Below, in pieces: positions 38,395 to 47,419 of a stretch of 64,000 nt of DNA. Below the pieces are notes generated by a model. The model saw nothing but the letters and a program-made list of their open reading frames with translations, was not told where the DNA came from and made no database searches. The translations under genes and the position numbers were made by a program. Position 1 is the stretch's first letter. Each line of letters opens with the position of its first letter. This stretch comes from Legionella cherrii (lineage in GTDB: Bacteria; Pseudomonadota; Gammaproteobacteria; Legionellales; Legionellaceae). The DNA lies in NCBI RefSeq assembly GCF_900635815.1, contig NZ_LR134173.1, positions 1,272,001-1,336,000 on the forward strand, given 5' to 3'.

Positions 38395-39080
38395 AGCATT
38401 CGTCCTTCAAGTTGGTATTCATACTCACGCCATTGTGGCATGAATTGGCTCATTAGTTCATAAAAGCGTTTATTATGGCTTGGTTCTAGCAAATGAATTA
38501 ATTCATGAACAAGAACATACTCCAGACAAATCGTAGGTTTTTTGATGAGGTTGAGATTTAACCAGATACGTGCTGCTTTAGTATTACATGAACCCCAACG
38601 GGTTTTCATTTTTCTTATTCCCCATTCGCTGACTTTGACACCAATAATCGTTTCCCAATGTTGAATGAGATCAGGCAATAATATCTGCATTTGATGTTTA
38701 TACCAACGTTCCAGAATGGTTTGTATTTGTGGAGGAGAACTATTGGGCTGAGTAAAACAGTACATCAGTTCATCATTGATTTTAATCTGTGTAGGGCCAT
38801 GATGTTCTTCAATGATGAGTAAATACTTTTTCCCTTTGAATGGTACAGTGGCTCCCGTTGCAAAGGTACATTCTTCAGCAATGGCCCGATTACGGATGCG
38901 TTCTCTTTGCTGATGTATCCATGCAGTTTTAGATTCAAGATTTTGTCTTATCAGCTGTTCACTGAACCGCAAAGGGGCACTCACCTTAACTAATCCATCA
39001 GGGGGATAAATACGTAAGTGCATGTTTTTAATTTTTTTTCTTGATATTTCTATAGGAATACCATCGAGTTCAATGATCAT
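38391..39080 (-). CDS. YgjP-like (DUF45) M48-type metallopeptidase
   Basis: A 229-aa protein of the YgjP/DUF45 family. It has the N-terminal PIEISRKKIKNMHLRIYPPDGLVKVSAP, a conserved WGIRKMKTRWGSC, and the zinc motif VLVHELIHLLEPSHNKRFYELM (HExxH plus a later His). Members are soluble putative zinc metallopeptidases, sometimes linked to restriction loci; the cellular target is unknown. Here it is the first gene of a two-gene unit with a 2OG-Fe(II) oxygenase. Confidence 0.88.
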   Translation of the reverse strand: MIIELDGIPIEISRKKIKNMHLRIYPPDGLVKVSAPLRFSEQLIRQNLESKTAWIHQQRERIRNRAIAEECTFATGATVPFKGKKYLLIIEEHHGPTQIKINDELMYCFTQPNSSPPQIQTILERWYKHQMQILLPDLIQHWETIIGVKVSEWGIRKMKTRWGSCNTKAARIWLNLNLIKKPTICLEYVLVHELIHLLEPSHNKRFYELMSQFMPQWREYEYQLEGRML

Positions 39081-39197
39081 CTCATTAATCTACTTATTCG
39101 GAAAACTAAATATAGAAAAACCTGGGTTCCGCTGCGCTCTACCCAGGCTACGATATTTCCCAAATATATAATCGGGATAAGAAAGAGAGCTATTGTA

Positions 39198-39488
39198 CTA
39201 TCTTTGCGCGCCGATACAAGGACTGTCTATATATTCACCATTAATATTTAAAACCATATTCACATTGGCGCGTTGATAGCGAGCCAATATGTCATACTCC
39301 TGTTTGGTGAGATAGCCATAAGAGTTACCACAATACACCAGTGATGTGGCTCCAGGCTTTGGTTTAACCTGCACCGGCAAATCACACTCCCAACGAAATT
39401 GTGTTAAATCACAATTTGCGGAATTGGCAAGTGCTAAACTCAAGGGTAAAAGAGATACAGCAATAGTTACATACCACTTCCTTTTCAT
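39198..39488 (-). CDS. Small secreted Cys-containing protein, unknown function
   Basis: A 96-aa protein from the ATG at 39488, chosen because the signal peptide [21 protein letters not shown] follows directly; an upstream ATG at 39506 has no support. The mature part holds four Cys (SANCDL, RWECDL, LVYCGN, DSPCIG), suggesting two disulfides in the periplasm or outside, and ends in a short basic tail. I do not recognise a family. It is divergent from the 283-aa gene starting at 39562, so both promoters share a short 73-bp gap. Confidence 0.6.
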   Translation of the reverse strand: MKRKWYVTIAVSLLPLSLALANSANCDLTQFRWECDLPVQVKPKPGATSLVYCGNSYGYLTKQEYDILARYQRANVNMVLNINGEYIDSPCIGAQR

Positions 39489-39561
39489 AGTGTGCACCAT
39501 TTGCATGTTTATGTTTTTTAAGTATAGGATAAGATTCGAAAAAAGCAGTCAAGGGACCATT

Positions 39562-40413
39562 ATGCTTTTATCTAGTTCTGAATACATTAAAGCGCTACAT
39601 GAAGGAAAGTACCTCCTTTTTTTGGAGTGGGTCGATTTTATTACTCAGAAATATGAGCTGATGGGTGCAGAAGACACCGTAAATTTTTTGATTCTTGAAT
39701 GGCTAAGCAATGATTATTCAGAAGAGGATGCAAAAAAAGTAGCTGTCTTACAGGCGGTATATGATTTGGAGTCTAAAACGTTACAAGGTAAATTGGACTA
39801 TTCGCTTAAAATAATTATTACTGCATTATTTATGTGCATGGTTTTTAGGCTCTCAGATATCAATGTGTCCTTAACGCCGCAAAAAAAAATAAAGCCCCGT
39901 GAAGCAGAGTTGCTGATTACACAAAATCTTGCTCAGTTAAACCCATTTACCTATAAAAAGCGATTAGAAGATATGCAAACACAGTTTTATCAGTACGTAG
40001 AAGATGCTGATGAAAAAGAGGTAGTTGATGCTTTTAAAAATATCCGTGCTATTACTGAGCCTAGATACATCCTTGAAGATTATATTTTGCATTTAGAACG
40101 CATAAAAATAAAAGACGATGAACTTTATGCCACACGATTAAGCATGGCAAAACGCTTTCTTGGTTATTTATATGAACAAACGGAGTTGACGCCCAAAGTA
40201 GCCGAGGTAATTGCTACTTATGTGAACTCGCTTCGTGAATTGCGTCCGGGGAAAGGAGAATTGGCGTGTTTGGATAACATTTGCCCTCCTTCAGCCTTGG
40301 AAAATACCTGGCGTTGGGTTACCGGGATAGGAATTGGTTTTTTCAGCTTGGTCTTACATGAAAAATCAATTAGCGAGTTAATTTCGGGAAAGGATAGAGG
40401 CCTTAACCCTTAG
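39562..40413 (+). CDS. Hypothetical helical protein
   Basis: A 283-aa protein from the ATG at 39562, preceded at 7 nt by AAGGG. The open frame extends upstream to 39346, but that part is antisense to the secreted-protein gene and lacks a start signal. The N-terminal half is acidic and helical (SSSEYIKALHEGKYLLFLEWVDF), with a hydrophobic stretch near residues 80-96 (SLKIIITALFMCMVFRL). The C-terminus has a second hydrophobic stretch (WRWVTGIGIGFFSLVL). It has no recognisable domain. It could be a translocated substrate or membrane-associated protein; evidence is weak. The gap 40414-40662 holds no visible gene. Confidence 0.5.
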   Translation: MLLSSSEYIKALHEGKYLLFLEWVDFITQKYELMGAEDTVNFLILEWLSNDYSEEDAKKVAVLQAVYDLESKTLQGKLDYSLKIIITALFMCMVFRLSDINVSLTPQKKIKPREAELLITQNLAQLNPFTYKKRLEDMQTQFYQYVEDADEKEVVDAFKNIRAITEPRYILEDYILHLERIKIKDDELYATRLSMAKRFLGYLYEQTELTPKVAEVIATYVNSLRELRPGKGELACLDNICPPSALENTWRWVTGIGIGFFSLVLHEKSISELISGKDRGLNP

Positions 40414-40662
40414 TTTTGTTAAATTTTAGTAATTTTTTTGCTTATTAGCCTATATTTAATACCAAATTTTTAGTATCTGCTACACTTTTAAAATCATGGT
40501 TTTCTGCCTGCAACATAGACAGATGCTGGGTTAATGTTAGTGGGAGAGTTGTATTTTCATATGATGAAAAAAAAACAACAAGCTTATATATAAAATGAAG
40601 ATGCTTGATTCAGAGAAGATATAAAAACTTTCACTTATTTCATTTTCATTTGTTTTTTGTAG

Positions 40663-41634
40663 ATGGTAAAAATGAAACTCAAGTCTTTAGTTCTCTCTAT
40701 ATATGGGTGGTTAGATACCGAATTAAAAGAAAATAATTTAGAACAAGACACGATACATTGGGCTCGTGTTTTCATCTTTGTATTACTTCATTTGTGTTGT
40801 TTGGGGGTGTTTTGGGTTGGATGGAGTTTTACATCAGTTTTTACTGCTGCTGTGCTCTATTTCCTTAGGATGTTTGCAATAACTGGTTTTTATCATCGCT
40901 ATTTTTCACATAAGACTTTTAAAACAAATCGTTTTTGGCAATTTATTTTTGCAGTATTGGGTAATGCCTCCGTACAAAGAGGACCACTCTGGTGGGCAAG
41001 CCATCACCGTATTCATCATCGACATACAGAGCAAATACAAGATCCTCATTCTCCCATAAAACATGGTTTATTGTGGAGCCATGTTGGATGGATTTTTTAT
41101 TCAAACAATTTTAAAACAGACTACACTGCAATACGGGATTTTGCAAAATATCCAGAATTACGCTGGTTGAATCGCTATGATAATGTGGTACCAATTTGTA
41201 CACTGTTCTTACTCTATTTTATGGGTAATTTTTTAGAAAATCATTATCCTAACCTGCATACTAACGGTCTACAGTTAGCTGTTTGGGGCATCATTTCAAC
41301 AATTATTCTCTTCCATGTTACTTTTTCTATCAATTCTCTCTGTCATGTATGGGGCACAAAACCGTTTGATACAGGAGATGAGAGTCGCAATAATTTCCTA
41401 CTGGCTTTAATTACTCTAGGTGAAGGTTGGCACAATAATCATCACTACTATCAGAGGTCAACAAGCCAGGGATTTCGCTGGTGGCAAATAGATATAACTT
41501 ATTATTTATTATGCTTTTTAGAGAAAATTAAAGTTGTTCATGATCTTAATAGAGTTCCACTGGAGTTAAGGAAAACGAATGGGGTAATCAAATCTTTGGA
41601 TGAAAAAAACTTTAATAAGTTAAATGCGGAATAG
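40663..41634 (+). CDS. Acyl-CoA/acyl-lipid delta-9-type fatty acid desaturase
   Basis: A 323-aa membrane di-iron enzyme with all three His boxes: HRYFSHK (about residue 78), HHRIHHRHT (about 114) and HNNHHYY (about 265). The WWASHHRIHH and DPHSP context is that of SCD-like acyl desaturases that introduce a cis double bond into saturated acyl chains. Hydrophobic segments around residues 30-75 and 170-225 give about four TM helices. No strong ribosome site precedes the ATG. It is followed 65 bp later by a second desaturase-like gene in the same direction. Confidence 0.88.
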   Translation: MVKMKLKSLVLSIYGWLDTELKENNLEQDTIHWARVFIFVLLHLCCLGVFWVGWSFTSVFTAAVLYFLRMFAITGFYHRYFSHKTFKTNRFWQFIFAVLGNASVQRGPLWWASHHRIHHRHTEQIQDPHSPIKHGLLWSHVGWIFYSNNFKTDYTAIRDFAKYPELRWLNRYDNVVPICTLFLLYFMGNFLENHYPNLHTNGLQLAVWGIISTIILFHVTFSINSLCHVWGTKPFDTGDESRNNFLLALITLGEGWHNNHHYYQRSTSQGFRWWQIDITYYLLCFLEKIKVVHDLNRVPLELRKTNGVIKSLDEKNFNKLNAE

Positions 41635-41699
41635 AGTTTTTTAATGTATGGGCGATGACTCTATTTGATTTATCTAAGTTGTAGGGATGTGAGGTAGTA

Positions 41700-42581
41700 A
41701 TGAAAATTCAAAATCAAAGAATTTTATCTAAAGATGTTTTATTAGTATCCTTTTTTCTGATTATTTATTTGTTTTCTTGTCTGATTTTCAACAATGAAAT
41801 TCTTATTTACGGGTTAGTGAATCTGGGATGGAAAGGAAAAGTCATATTTTGTCTTATTATTTACCACATAACGATTGTTGTATTCAGTATTTATTTACAT
41901 CGAAGCGAAACTCATAGGTCAATTGAGCTCGCACCTTCAATAAGATATTTTAGCCGTTTTTGGCTTTGGTTTGCTACGGGACTAAGCAGAGCAGAGTGGG
42001 TTGCAATCCATAGATTACACCATCAAAACCCAGATTCGCCCAATGATCCGCACAGCCCGTTATATAAAGGGACATTAAATCTATTTGTGAGCGGGTTTGA
42101 AATTTGTGCTGAATGTAACCCTTCATCACTTATAGAAAAATATGGAAGTATTTCTGATAACGATGCACTTGAAAAATTGCTCTTTAGTAAATTTCAATCG
42201 TTAGGATTAATCATCTTTTTATCTTTATACATTCTACTCTTTGGCTTGTGGGGTATGGTTATGTGGGATATCAATATTATTGCGATTACTATGGTCTTAT
42301 TCGGAGCATTTGCTGCTTTGACTCATGTATATGGTTATCGAAACTTCAATACAAAGGATAATTCGCATAATCTAATGCGTATTGGTATTTTGTTGAATGG
42401 GGAAGAATTACATAACAACCATCATAACAATCCTACCTCTGCAAAACTATCCTTGTTGGATAATGAATTTGATCTCGGTTGGTTTTATATCAAGATGTTA
42501 ATGAAATTAAATTTAGCGAAGCTTCGTACCACTGCAACTGTGGAAAGAAAAGGAGTGGGATACGAACTCCAGAAACACTAG
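41700..42581 (+). CDS. Second membrane fatty acid desaturase
   Basis: A 293-aa protein with three His boxes of the membrane desaturase family: HRSETHR (about residue 70), HRLHHQ (about 103) followed by DPHSP, and HNNHHNNP (about 238). It has about four TM segments. Compared with its neighbour the first box has three spacer residues more like the DesA/acyl-lipid type, so the pair may act at different positions or on different lipids. The stop codon lies inside the left arm of a long hairpin shared with the convergent gene. Confidence 0.85.
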   Translation: MKIQNQRILSKDVLLVSFFLIIYLFSCLIFNNEILIYGLVNLGWKGKVIFCLIIYHITIVVFSIYLHRSETHRSIELAPSIRYFSRFWLWFATGLSRAEWVAIHRLHHQNPDSPNDPHSPLYKGTLNLFVSGFEICAECNPSSLIEKYGSISDNDALEKLLFSKFQSLGLIIFLSLYILLFGLWGMVMWDINIIAITMVLFGAFAALTHVYGYRNFNTKDNSHNLMRIGILLNGEELHNNHHNNPTSAKLSLLDNEFDLGWFYIKMLMKLNLAKLRTTATVERKGVGYELQKH

Positions 42582-42634
42582 GCTCTGTTTACAAGCATTT
42601 CGGCCAAGAAAGTAGAATTGTAAACAGGGCCTAG
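42578..42634. terminator. Long hairpin overlapping two convergent stop codons
   Basis: 17-bp arms (CTAGGCTCTGTTTACAA and TTGTAAACAGGGCCTAG, one G-U/mismatch) surround a 23-nt loop. The left arm covers the desaturase TAG and the right arm covers the TAG of the minus-strand efflux gene. It probably acts as a bidirectional terminator or RNA-stabilising structure; it may also be a dispersed palindromic repeat. Confidence 0.6.
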
Positions 42635-44109
42635 CTATTATTCCACCAGCCTCCGCCGAGTGATTGAAAGAGCGCGGCAGTATCATTATAACGAGCTGCT
42701 TCAGCTTGGATTACTTTTAAGTGTATTTTTAAATAGGATTCTTTTGCCCTTAAAACGGCTAAATAGTTCGCTTTACCGAGTTGGTATTGCATTCTCACTA
42801 TTTTAAATTGTTCCCGCGTGTTTGTTTCCGAATTCGCTTGTTCACGCAATAACTCAGCACCGAACTCAAGAGCATGTAAGGCATCTGCAACTTGTTGAAA
42901 GGAATCAAGTACCACTTTCTTATATCGTGCAAGTTCATAATCATACACCGCAATAGCGAGTTGGCGTTTTGCACGTAATTCACCTCCTTTCAGCAGTGTT
43001 TGGAATATTTGACCACCATAATTCCACACATTATTTGCAGGATTGAACAAGGTACTTAGCGCAGTTGAGTACCAGGCATAGGTAGCACCTATATTTAATT
43101 GAGGGTAGAGATTAGCGGTTGCCACGCCAATATCTGCGCTCGCTTTATGCAGTAATGATTCAGAGGATTTTATATCGGGTCGTTGTTTGACAAGAAGTGA
43201 AGGCAGAGTAACGGGAAGATCTGTGGGTAAACGGATATTTTGCAGTGTAAAATCAAAAAATTCTGTTTCGCTCGGCAATGATCCTATAAGTATTGCAAGA
43301 GCATTATATTTTTTAGCTAAATCATTTTTGAGGGTAGGGAGTTGTGCTTGAGTTTCCTTAAGTCGATTGTCACTATCAAGTAGAGTAAGCTTGGAAGTAT
43401 GTCCTTGAACATAGTTGCTATTTTCTAATTTTACCAATTCTTTTTGACACGCTATAAGTTCTTTTGTGGTTTTAATCTGTTCTTGCAATGATGCAATCGT
43501 GATGCCTGTTGTCACTATATTCGCTGTTAGCGTTAAATAAGTCGCTTCCAATTCAAAACGTTCATAATCAATTGCGGCTCTTAGGGACTCTAATTGACGA
43601 CGAGTGCCGCCAAATAAGTCTAAATTATATCGAACGCTGATAGAGGTATTGTACAGGTCGAATGTATTGACTGAAGAAAATGGAAGTTTAGTTCCCGGAA
43701 TAGGTGTAATATTAATTCCCGTGGCAAGTAAACTATTTCTCTCACGACTCGCCAGAAATTGAGTATCCACGGTAGGAAATAAATTGTGTCCTGCCTCAGC
43801 AAGTAAATTGGCCTGTGCTTTACGCAAATTAGCCTTACTCATTTCTATTGATGGATTATTTTTTAATCCTTTTTCTATGAATGAATTTAATTCTTTGGAA
43901 TGAAATATCTCCCACCATGATGCAGATATCTTCTTTTTAAAATTAAAGTGTTGTGGTTGACCCGCTCGGCTCTTTGCGCCAACTGTTCTATTTTTCACCG
44001 ACCCAGTATTATAGTGGGTTGCTTTTGGGGCATCTGGTGAATGAAAATTAGGCCCAACTTTACAACTTGTAAGGATTAATGTGCATAAAAATAAATAAAT
44101 TCTTTGCAT
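42631..44109 (-). CDS. NodT-type outer-membrane efflux lipoprotein
   Basis: A 492-aa outer-membrane factor with a lipoprotein signal (YLFLCTLILTSC) followed by KVGPNFHSP. It has LVKQRPDIKSSESLL at about 312 and ANLYPQLNIGATYAW, and ends SLGGGWWNNS. It is a clear paralogue of the protein at 12912-14423. It follows a HlyD-type lipoprotein gene on the same strand (62 bp apart) and is divergent from an ABC permease operon. The whole locus is therefore probably one tripartite ABC exporter. Confidence 0.9.
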   Translation of the reverse strand: MQRIYLFLCTLILTSCKVGPNFHSPDAPKATHYNTGSVKNRTVGAKSRAGQPQHFNFKKKISASWWEIFHSKELNSFIEKGLKNNPSIEMSKANLRKAQANLLAEAGHNLFPTVDTQFLASRERNSLLATGINITPIPGTKLPFSSVNTFDLYNTSISVRYNLDLFGGTRRQLESLRAAIDYERFELEATYLTLTANIVTTGITIASLQEQIKTTKELIACQKELVKLENSNYVQGHTSKLTLLDSDNRLKETQAQLPTLKNDLAKKYNALAILIGSLPSETEFFDFTLQNIRLPTDLPVTLPSLLVKQRPDIKSSESLLHKASADIGVATANLYPQLNIGATYAWYSTALSTLFNPANNVWNYGGQIFQTLLKGGELRAKRQLAIAVYDYELARYKKVVLDSFQQVADALHALEFGAELLREQANSETNTREQFKIVRMQYQLGKANYLAVLRAKESYLKIHLKVIQAEAARYNDTAALFQSLGGGWWNNS

Positions 44110-44170
44110 TTGATCTTCTTATATAAATAGATGTATCAACAATGAGAACAAAACAAATTCGTTTAAACGA

Positions 44171-45016
44171 TCAAAAAATCAAGTTGATGCTGACCGGCTG
44201 CCCTGGATGTAAATTATTGAATGCTGTTTTGATTGGTTTTGCCTCGACTCGATAAACGAATTTTGATCTTGAGCTCTCACTAAAAATATAAGGAGGCGTA
44301 TATTCTGTTTTTGAAGAAATATAGTTTATCGTCGCAGGGTAATTTTCTTTGCATCCATCACAGCTGATGGTGACTTGGTTGTTTAATTTTAACTGAGCTA
44401 ATAAGGGCTCAGGAACATAAAAAACAACCTTTAGATTTTCAGGTGCAACGATAGATAATACTGGGCGTCCAGATAATACTAATTCACCAACAGTGAAATA
44501 GGTGTTGTAAACATAGCCTGAAATTGAAGAATATACTTCTTTATTTGATTTGTTCCATTTTGCTTCGGTTAAGTCTGCCCTGGACGATTCGACCAATGCC
44601 TGTTGGGAGATTAATGATGCTTTAGCATTAAGGTAATTATTTTTTACTTCTTCAAGTTCTTCAAGGCTAACCCCGCCTGACTTTACCAGTCTTTGATAAC
44701 GAGTTAATAATTGACTCTGGTAATCAAGTTCGGCTTGTTTTACTTCGACTTGTGCCATAGCTTGGGTAAGATTGGCTTGAGCTCTGTTGAGCTGGGATTT
44801 TTGTGGCTGTACATCCAGGGTGAATAGCTTATCTCCTTTATGAACTATAGTTCCTTTAGAGGCATCAAGACTGATAAGATTACCTGCAAAATTGCTTGAG
44901 ATATAAGTATAATCAGCATCGATATATCCCTGCAATGAATTGTTCTCTTTTTTGCAACTCACTGTAAGTGTGCAAATTATCAATAGAAACAACCCTCGCT
45001 GAGTGAGTTTTCGCAT
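44171..45016 (-). CDS. HlyD-family periplasmic adaptor lipoprotein
   Basis: A 281-aa adaptor similar in size to YbhG/YhiI-type proteins. The N-terminus is a lipoprotein signal (LFLLIICTLTVSC), so it is anchored by acylation, not by a TM helix. It has LISLDASKGTIVHKGDKLFTLD, a long coiled-coil region, and the second lipoyl half YSSISGYVYNTYFTVGELV. A barrel-like end follows. It is first in a two-gene unit with the outer-membrane factor and divergent from the ABC operon at 45414. Confidence 0.85.
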   Translation of the reverse strand: MRKLTQRGLFLLIICTLTVSCKKENNSLQGYIDADYTYISSNFAGNLISLDASKGTIVHKGDKLFTLDVQPQKSQLNRAQANLTQAMAQVEVKQAELDYQSQLLTRYQRLVKSGGVSLEELEEVKNNYLNAKASLISQQALVESSRADLTEAKWNKSNKEVYSSISGYVYNTYFTVGELVLSGRPVLSIVAPENLKVVFYVPEPLLAQLKLNNQVTISCDGCKENYPATINYISSKTEYTPPYIFSESSRSKFVYRVEAKPIKTAFNNLHPGQPVSINLIF

Positions 45017-45413
45017 ATTATTTTGATCTCAAACGAATCAATCAAATGAATTGAAACAAATAAAAAACTTACCACCAAATGACAGCACCTGACAATACAC
45101 TGACATAAGTATATCTAAGAAAATGAAAAATTTTTTTGTAATTAATTTTAGACTTGCGTCAAAAAGTAATGCCAGGAACCGTAACATGTTGCTTTATGTC
45201 TGCTTGCTGACTGTCGATTTCGTGACTGTTTCATTAATGAAAGAAATCACATTGAAAAATAGACTGTCAGTGATGATCATATTACGATACCATAGACCAT
45301 AATGCCCCGTATCAACAAAATCATCTTTATGGATATTTGGACATTTTCTGGGAAAATTCAGACATTGTTTTGAGAAAAATTGAGTATTTCTAATTCTCAT
45401 TCAAGGATGATAA
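45017..45413. promoter_or_regulatory. Divergent intergenic region between the HlyD/NodT and ABC permease units
   Basis: This 397-bp AT-rich region separates two outward-facing transcription units that together appear to encode one ABC exporter, so it must hold both promoters and probably shared control sites. I see no convincing gene in it, and no operator I can name. The plus-strand unit starts after CAAGGATGATAA, which gives an AAGGA ribosome site for the ATG at 45414. Confidence 0.4.
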
Positions 45414-46547
45414 ATGATAAAAAATGAATTTCTTCGTATCTGGTCGATTGCAAAAAAAGAAATTATTCAAATCAAACGAGATTTTTTGATTTTCTCATGG
45501 TTGATTATCATCCCAGTGACGCAAATACTATTGTTTGGGGCGATTATAAACACCAATCCCAAAAACCTTCCAACCGTAGTGATTACCTCTGAGGATACTC
45601 CTTTAACCCGAACTTTATTAGAGGGTCTAAAAAACACGAATTATTTTTCAATTGAAACCATAACTGCGGATGAAAAAAAAGCCGCGCGCTTATTACTGAG
45701 TGGAAAGGTGCTTTTTGTGATTAATATTCCTCCCAATTTTACCCGGGATTTAATTCGTGGAAAGCACCCGCATGTATTGATCGAGGCTGATGCCTCAGAC
45801 CCTGTAGCGGTTTCAAATGCGTTTCGTGCTGCATCTGAATTACCTTCTAAAGTTTTTGAACATGATTTACAGGGCCCACTGAGTTATTTAGCTTCCACGG
45901 ATGCTCCATTCATTTTTGATATTCAAGCTAAATACAATCCTGAAAGTATTCCACAATACAATACCATACCTGGATTAATTGCTTTATTGATCTTTTCCAC
46001 ATTAACTGTTTTAACAGCGGTATCTATAAACTCAGAATTTGAACGAGGAACATTCGAGACCTTATTAATAACGCCTTTAACTCCAGTTAATATTATTTTT
46101 GGTAAGGTGATACCCTATTTTATTTTAGGGTATTTACTTTTATTTATATTGTTGGCAATCGCTTATTTTATTTTTTCCATTCCTTTTCATGGCAGCTTTT
46201 TCCTGTATTTATTACTTTTAGCCCCTTACTCTATTTCCAGCTTAGGAACAGGACTCGCCATCTCGGCTGTTACTCGAACACAATTTGCGGCTGTAGGTTT
46301 AACGAACGCCTATGGTCTGGTCGCAATTATGGTCTCGGGTTTTTTATTTCCATTTACTGGCGTACCACATTGGGCACAATCAATCAGTCAAACGATACCG
46401 CTGACGCATTTTTTAAGGATCACGCGAAACAGCATGTTAAAAGGTGCCGGTTGGGATATTTTATGGCCTGATACGTGGCCTATAATTTTATTTTCCATAG
46501 TTATTATTTTTTTTGGAATCGTACTTTTTAGAAGAACCTTAGACTAA
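45414..46547 (+). CDS. ABC-2 type permease (YhhJ/YbhR-like), first copy
   Basis: A 377-aa inner-membrane permease. It has TM1 at about 24-44, a large extracytoplasmic domain (about 45-175) with VLIEADASDPVAVSNAFRAA, then five TM helices, including GTFETLLITPLTPVNIIFGKVIPY and GFLFPFTGVPHWAQSI. The fold is typical of ABC-2 drug/lipid exporters such as YhhJ and YbhR. It is a close paralogue of the protein at 48347-49480. The two most likely pair as a heterodimer around the ATPase encoded between them. Confidence 0.88.
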   Translation: MIKNEFLRIWSIAKKEIIQIKRDFLIFSWLIIIPVTQILLFGAIINTNPKNLPTVVITSEDTPLTRTLLEGLKNTNYFSIETITADEKKAARLLLSGKVLFVINIPPNFTRDLIRGKHPHVLIEADASDPVAVSNAFRAASELPSKVFEHDLQGPLSYLASTDAPFIFDIQAKYNPESIPQYNTIPGLIALLIFSTLTVLTAVSINSEFERGTFETLLITPLTPVNIIFGKVIPYFILGYLLLFILLAIAYFIFSIPFHGSFFLYLLLLAPYSISSLGTGLAISAVTRTQFAAVGLTNAYGLVAIMVSGFLFPFTGVPHWAQSISQTIPLTHFLRITRNSMLKGAGWDILWPDTWPIILFSIVIIFFGIVLFRRTLD

Positions 46548-46592
46548 TTGATTATGATAATAATGTCGTGCTGATGAGAGAACAGATAGTTT

Positions 46593-47411
46593 ATGAAACA
46601 GAACGCTGAAAATTATGAGGAGCTTATTTTACAGCATCCTCTTTTCTGTCTTCTCAATCGTTCAAATGCGCATCAATTAATTGGATATGCGAAACCTGAG
46701 CATGTTGAAGCGGATCAAGTTATTGTTGTTGAGGGTGAACCGATTGATTGTATTTTTTTAATTATTTCAGGAAGAGCAGAAGTAACAAGAGCTGTGCATG
46801 CGCAGGGAACAAGACAGTCTATGCGTATATCTGAATTAACAAAAGGCGATATTATAGGTTTATCCTCAGAGGGTTTTGTTTCTCAGACAGGTCTTCGAAC
46901 GGCTACAGTGAAAGCACTTACCCCTATGCAATTACTAAAAATTAGTCTTTATGATTTTCTCAGTTTTTTGGAGCAGCCGGAGATAAAATATCCTAATTTG
47001 AAAAAGTTAAGTGAAGAATTTCTTTTAATTCAGTTTATTCGTGCTCATCATCTGTTTAGTAATTTTTCCCATGAGAAAATACAGACAATGGTGAAAACAG
47101 CAATAAATATTCAGGTTACTGCAGGTACCTATTTGTATAAAGAGGGGGATGCTGCTGATGCTTGTTATTATCTCCTCAAAGGTGAGGTTGTTCTTCTCAA
47201 TAAAAAAGAGAGCAGTCTTAAGGTAATTAAAATAAATCAAATGTTTGGGGATGCAGAATTTATGAAGGATATCAAAAGAAATGAAGACGCGTTTGCAAAA
47301 ATCGATAGTGAGTTATTAGTTATAGAAACAGAGCTTGTTAAAAAATTTATAACCATGCATCAACCATCTTTATTTCAAAAGCTTTTTTTGAAATTTTCGG
47401 GGAAGAAATAG
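46593..47411 (+). CDS. Protein with two cyclic-nucleotide-binding-like domains
   Basis: A 272-aa soluble protein with two cNMP-type beta-roll domains. The first (about 12-135) has EHVEADQVIVVEGEPIDCIFLIISGRAEV; the second (about 150-262) has VTAGTYLYKEGDAADACYYLLKGEVV and INQMFGDAEFM. Neither copy shows the strict phosphate-binding motif (G-E-x-x-x-R-A-A): the first has KGDIIGLSSEGF, the second FGDAEFMKDIKR. Real nucleotide binding is therefore uncertain. There is no helix-turn-helix. It lies between permease and ATPase genes, 45 and 8 bp away, so it is probably a regulatory subunit of the exporter (inference). Confidence 0.8.
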   Translation: MKQNAENYEELILQHPLFCLLNRSNAHQLIGYAKPEHVEADQVIVVEGEPIDCIFLIISGRAEVTRAVHAQGTRQSMRISELTKGDIIGLSSEGFVSQTGLRTATVKALTPMQLLKISLYDFLSFLEQPEIKYPNLKKLSEEFLLIQFIRAHHLFSNFSHEKIQTMVKTAINIQVTAGTYLYKEGDAADACYYLLKGEVVLLNKKESSLKVIKINQMFGDAEFMKDIKRNEDAFAKIDSELLVIETELVKKFITMHQPSLFQKLFLKFSGKK

Positions 47412-47419
47412 GGTTTTTT

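Noticed and set aside
39346..39561. Upstream extension of the hypothetical gene at 39562
   Set aside because: It overlaps the divergent secreted-protein gene antisense and lacks a ribosome site; AAGGG precedes the ATG at 39562.
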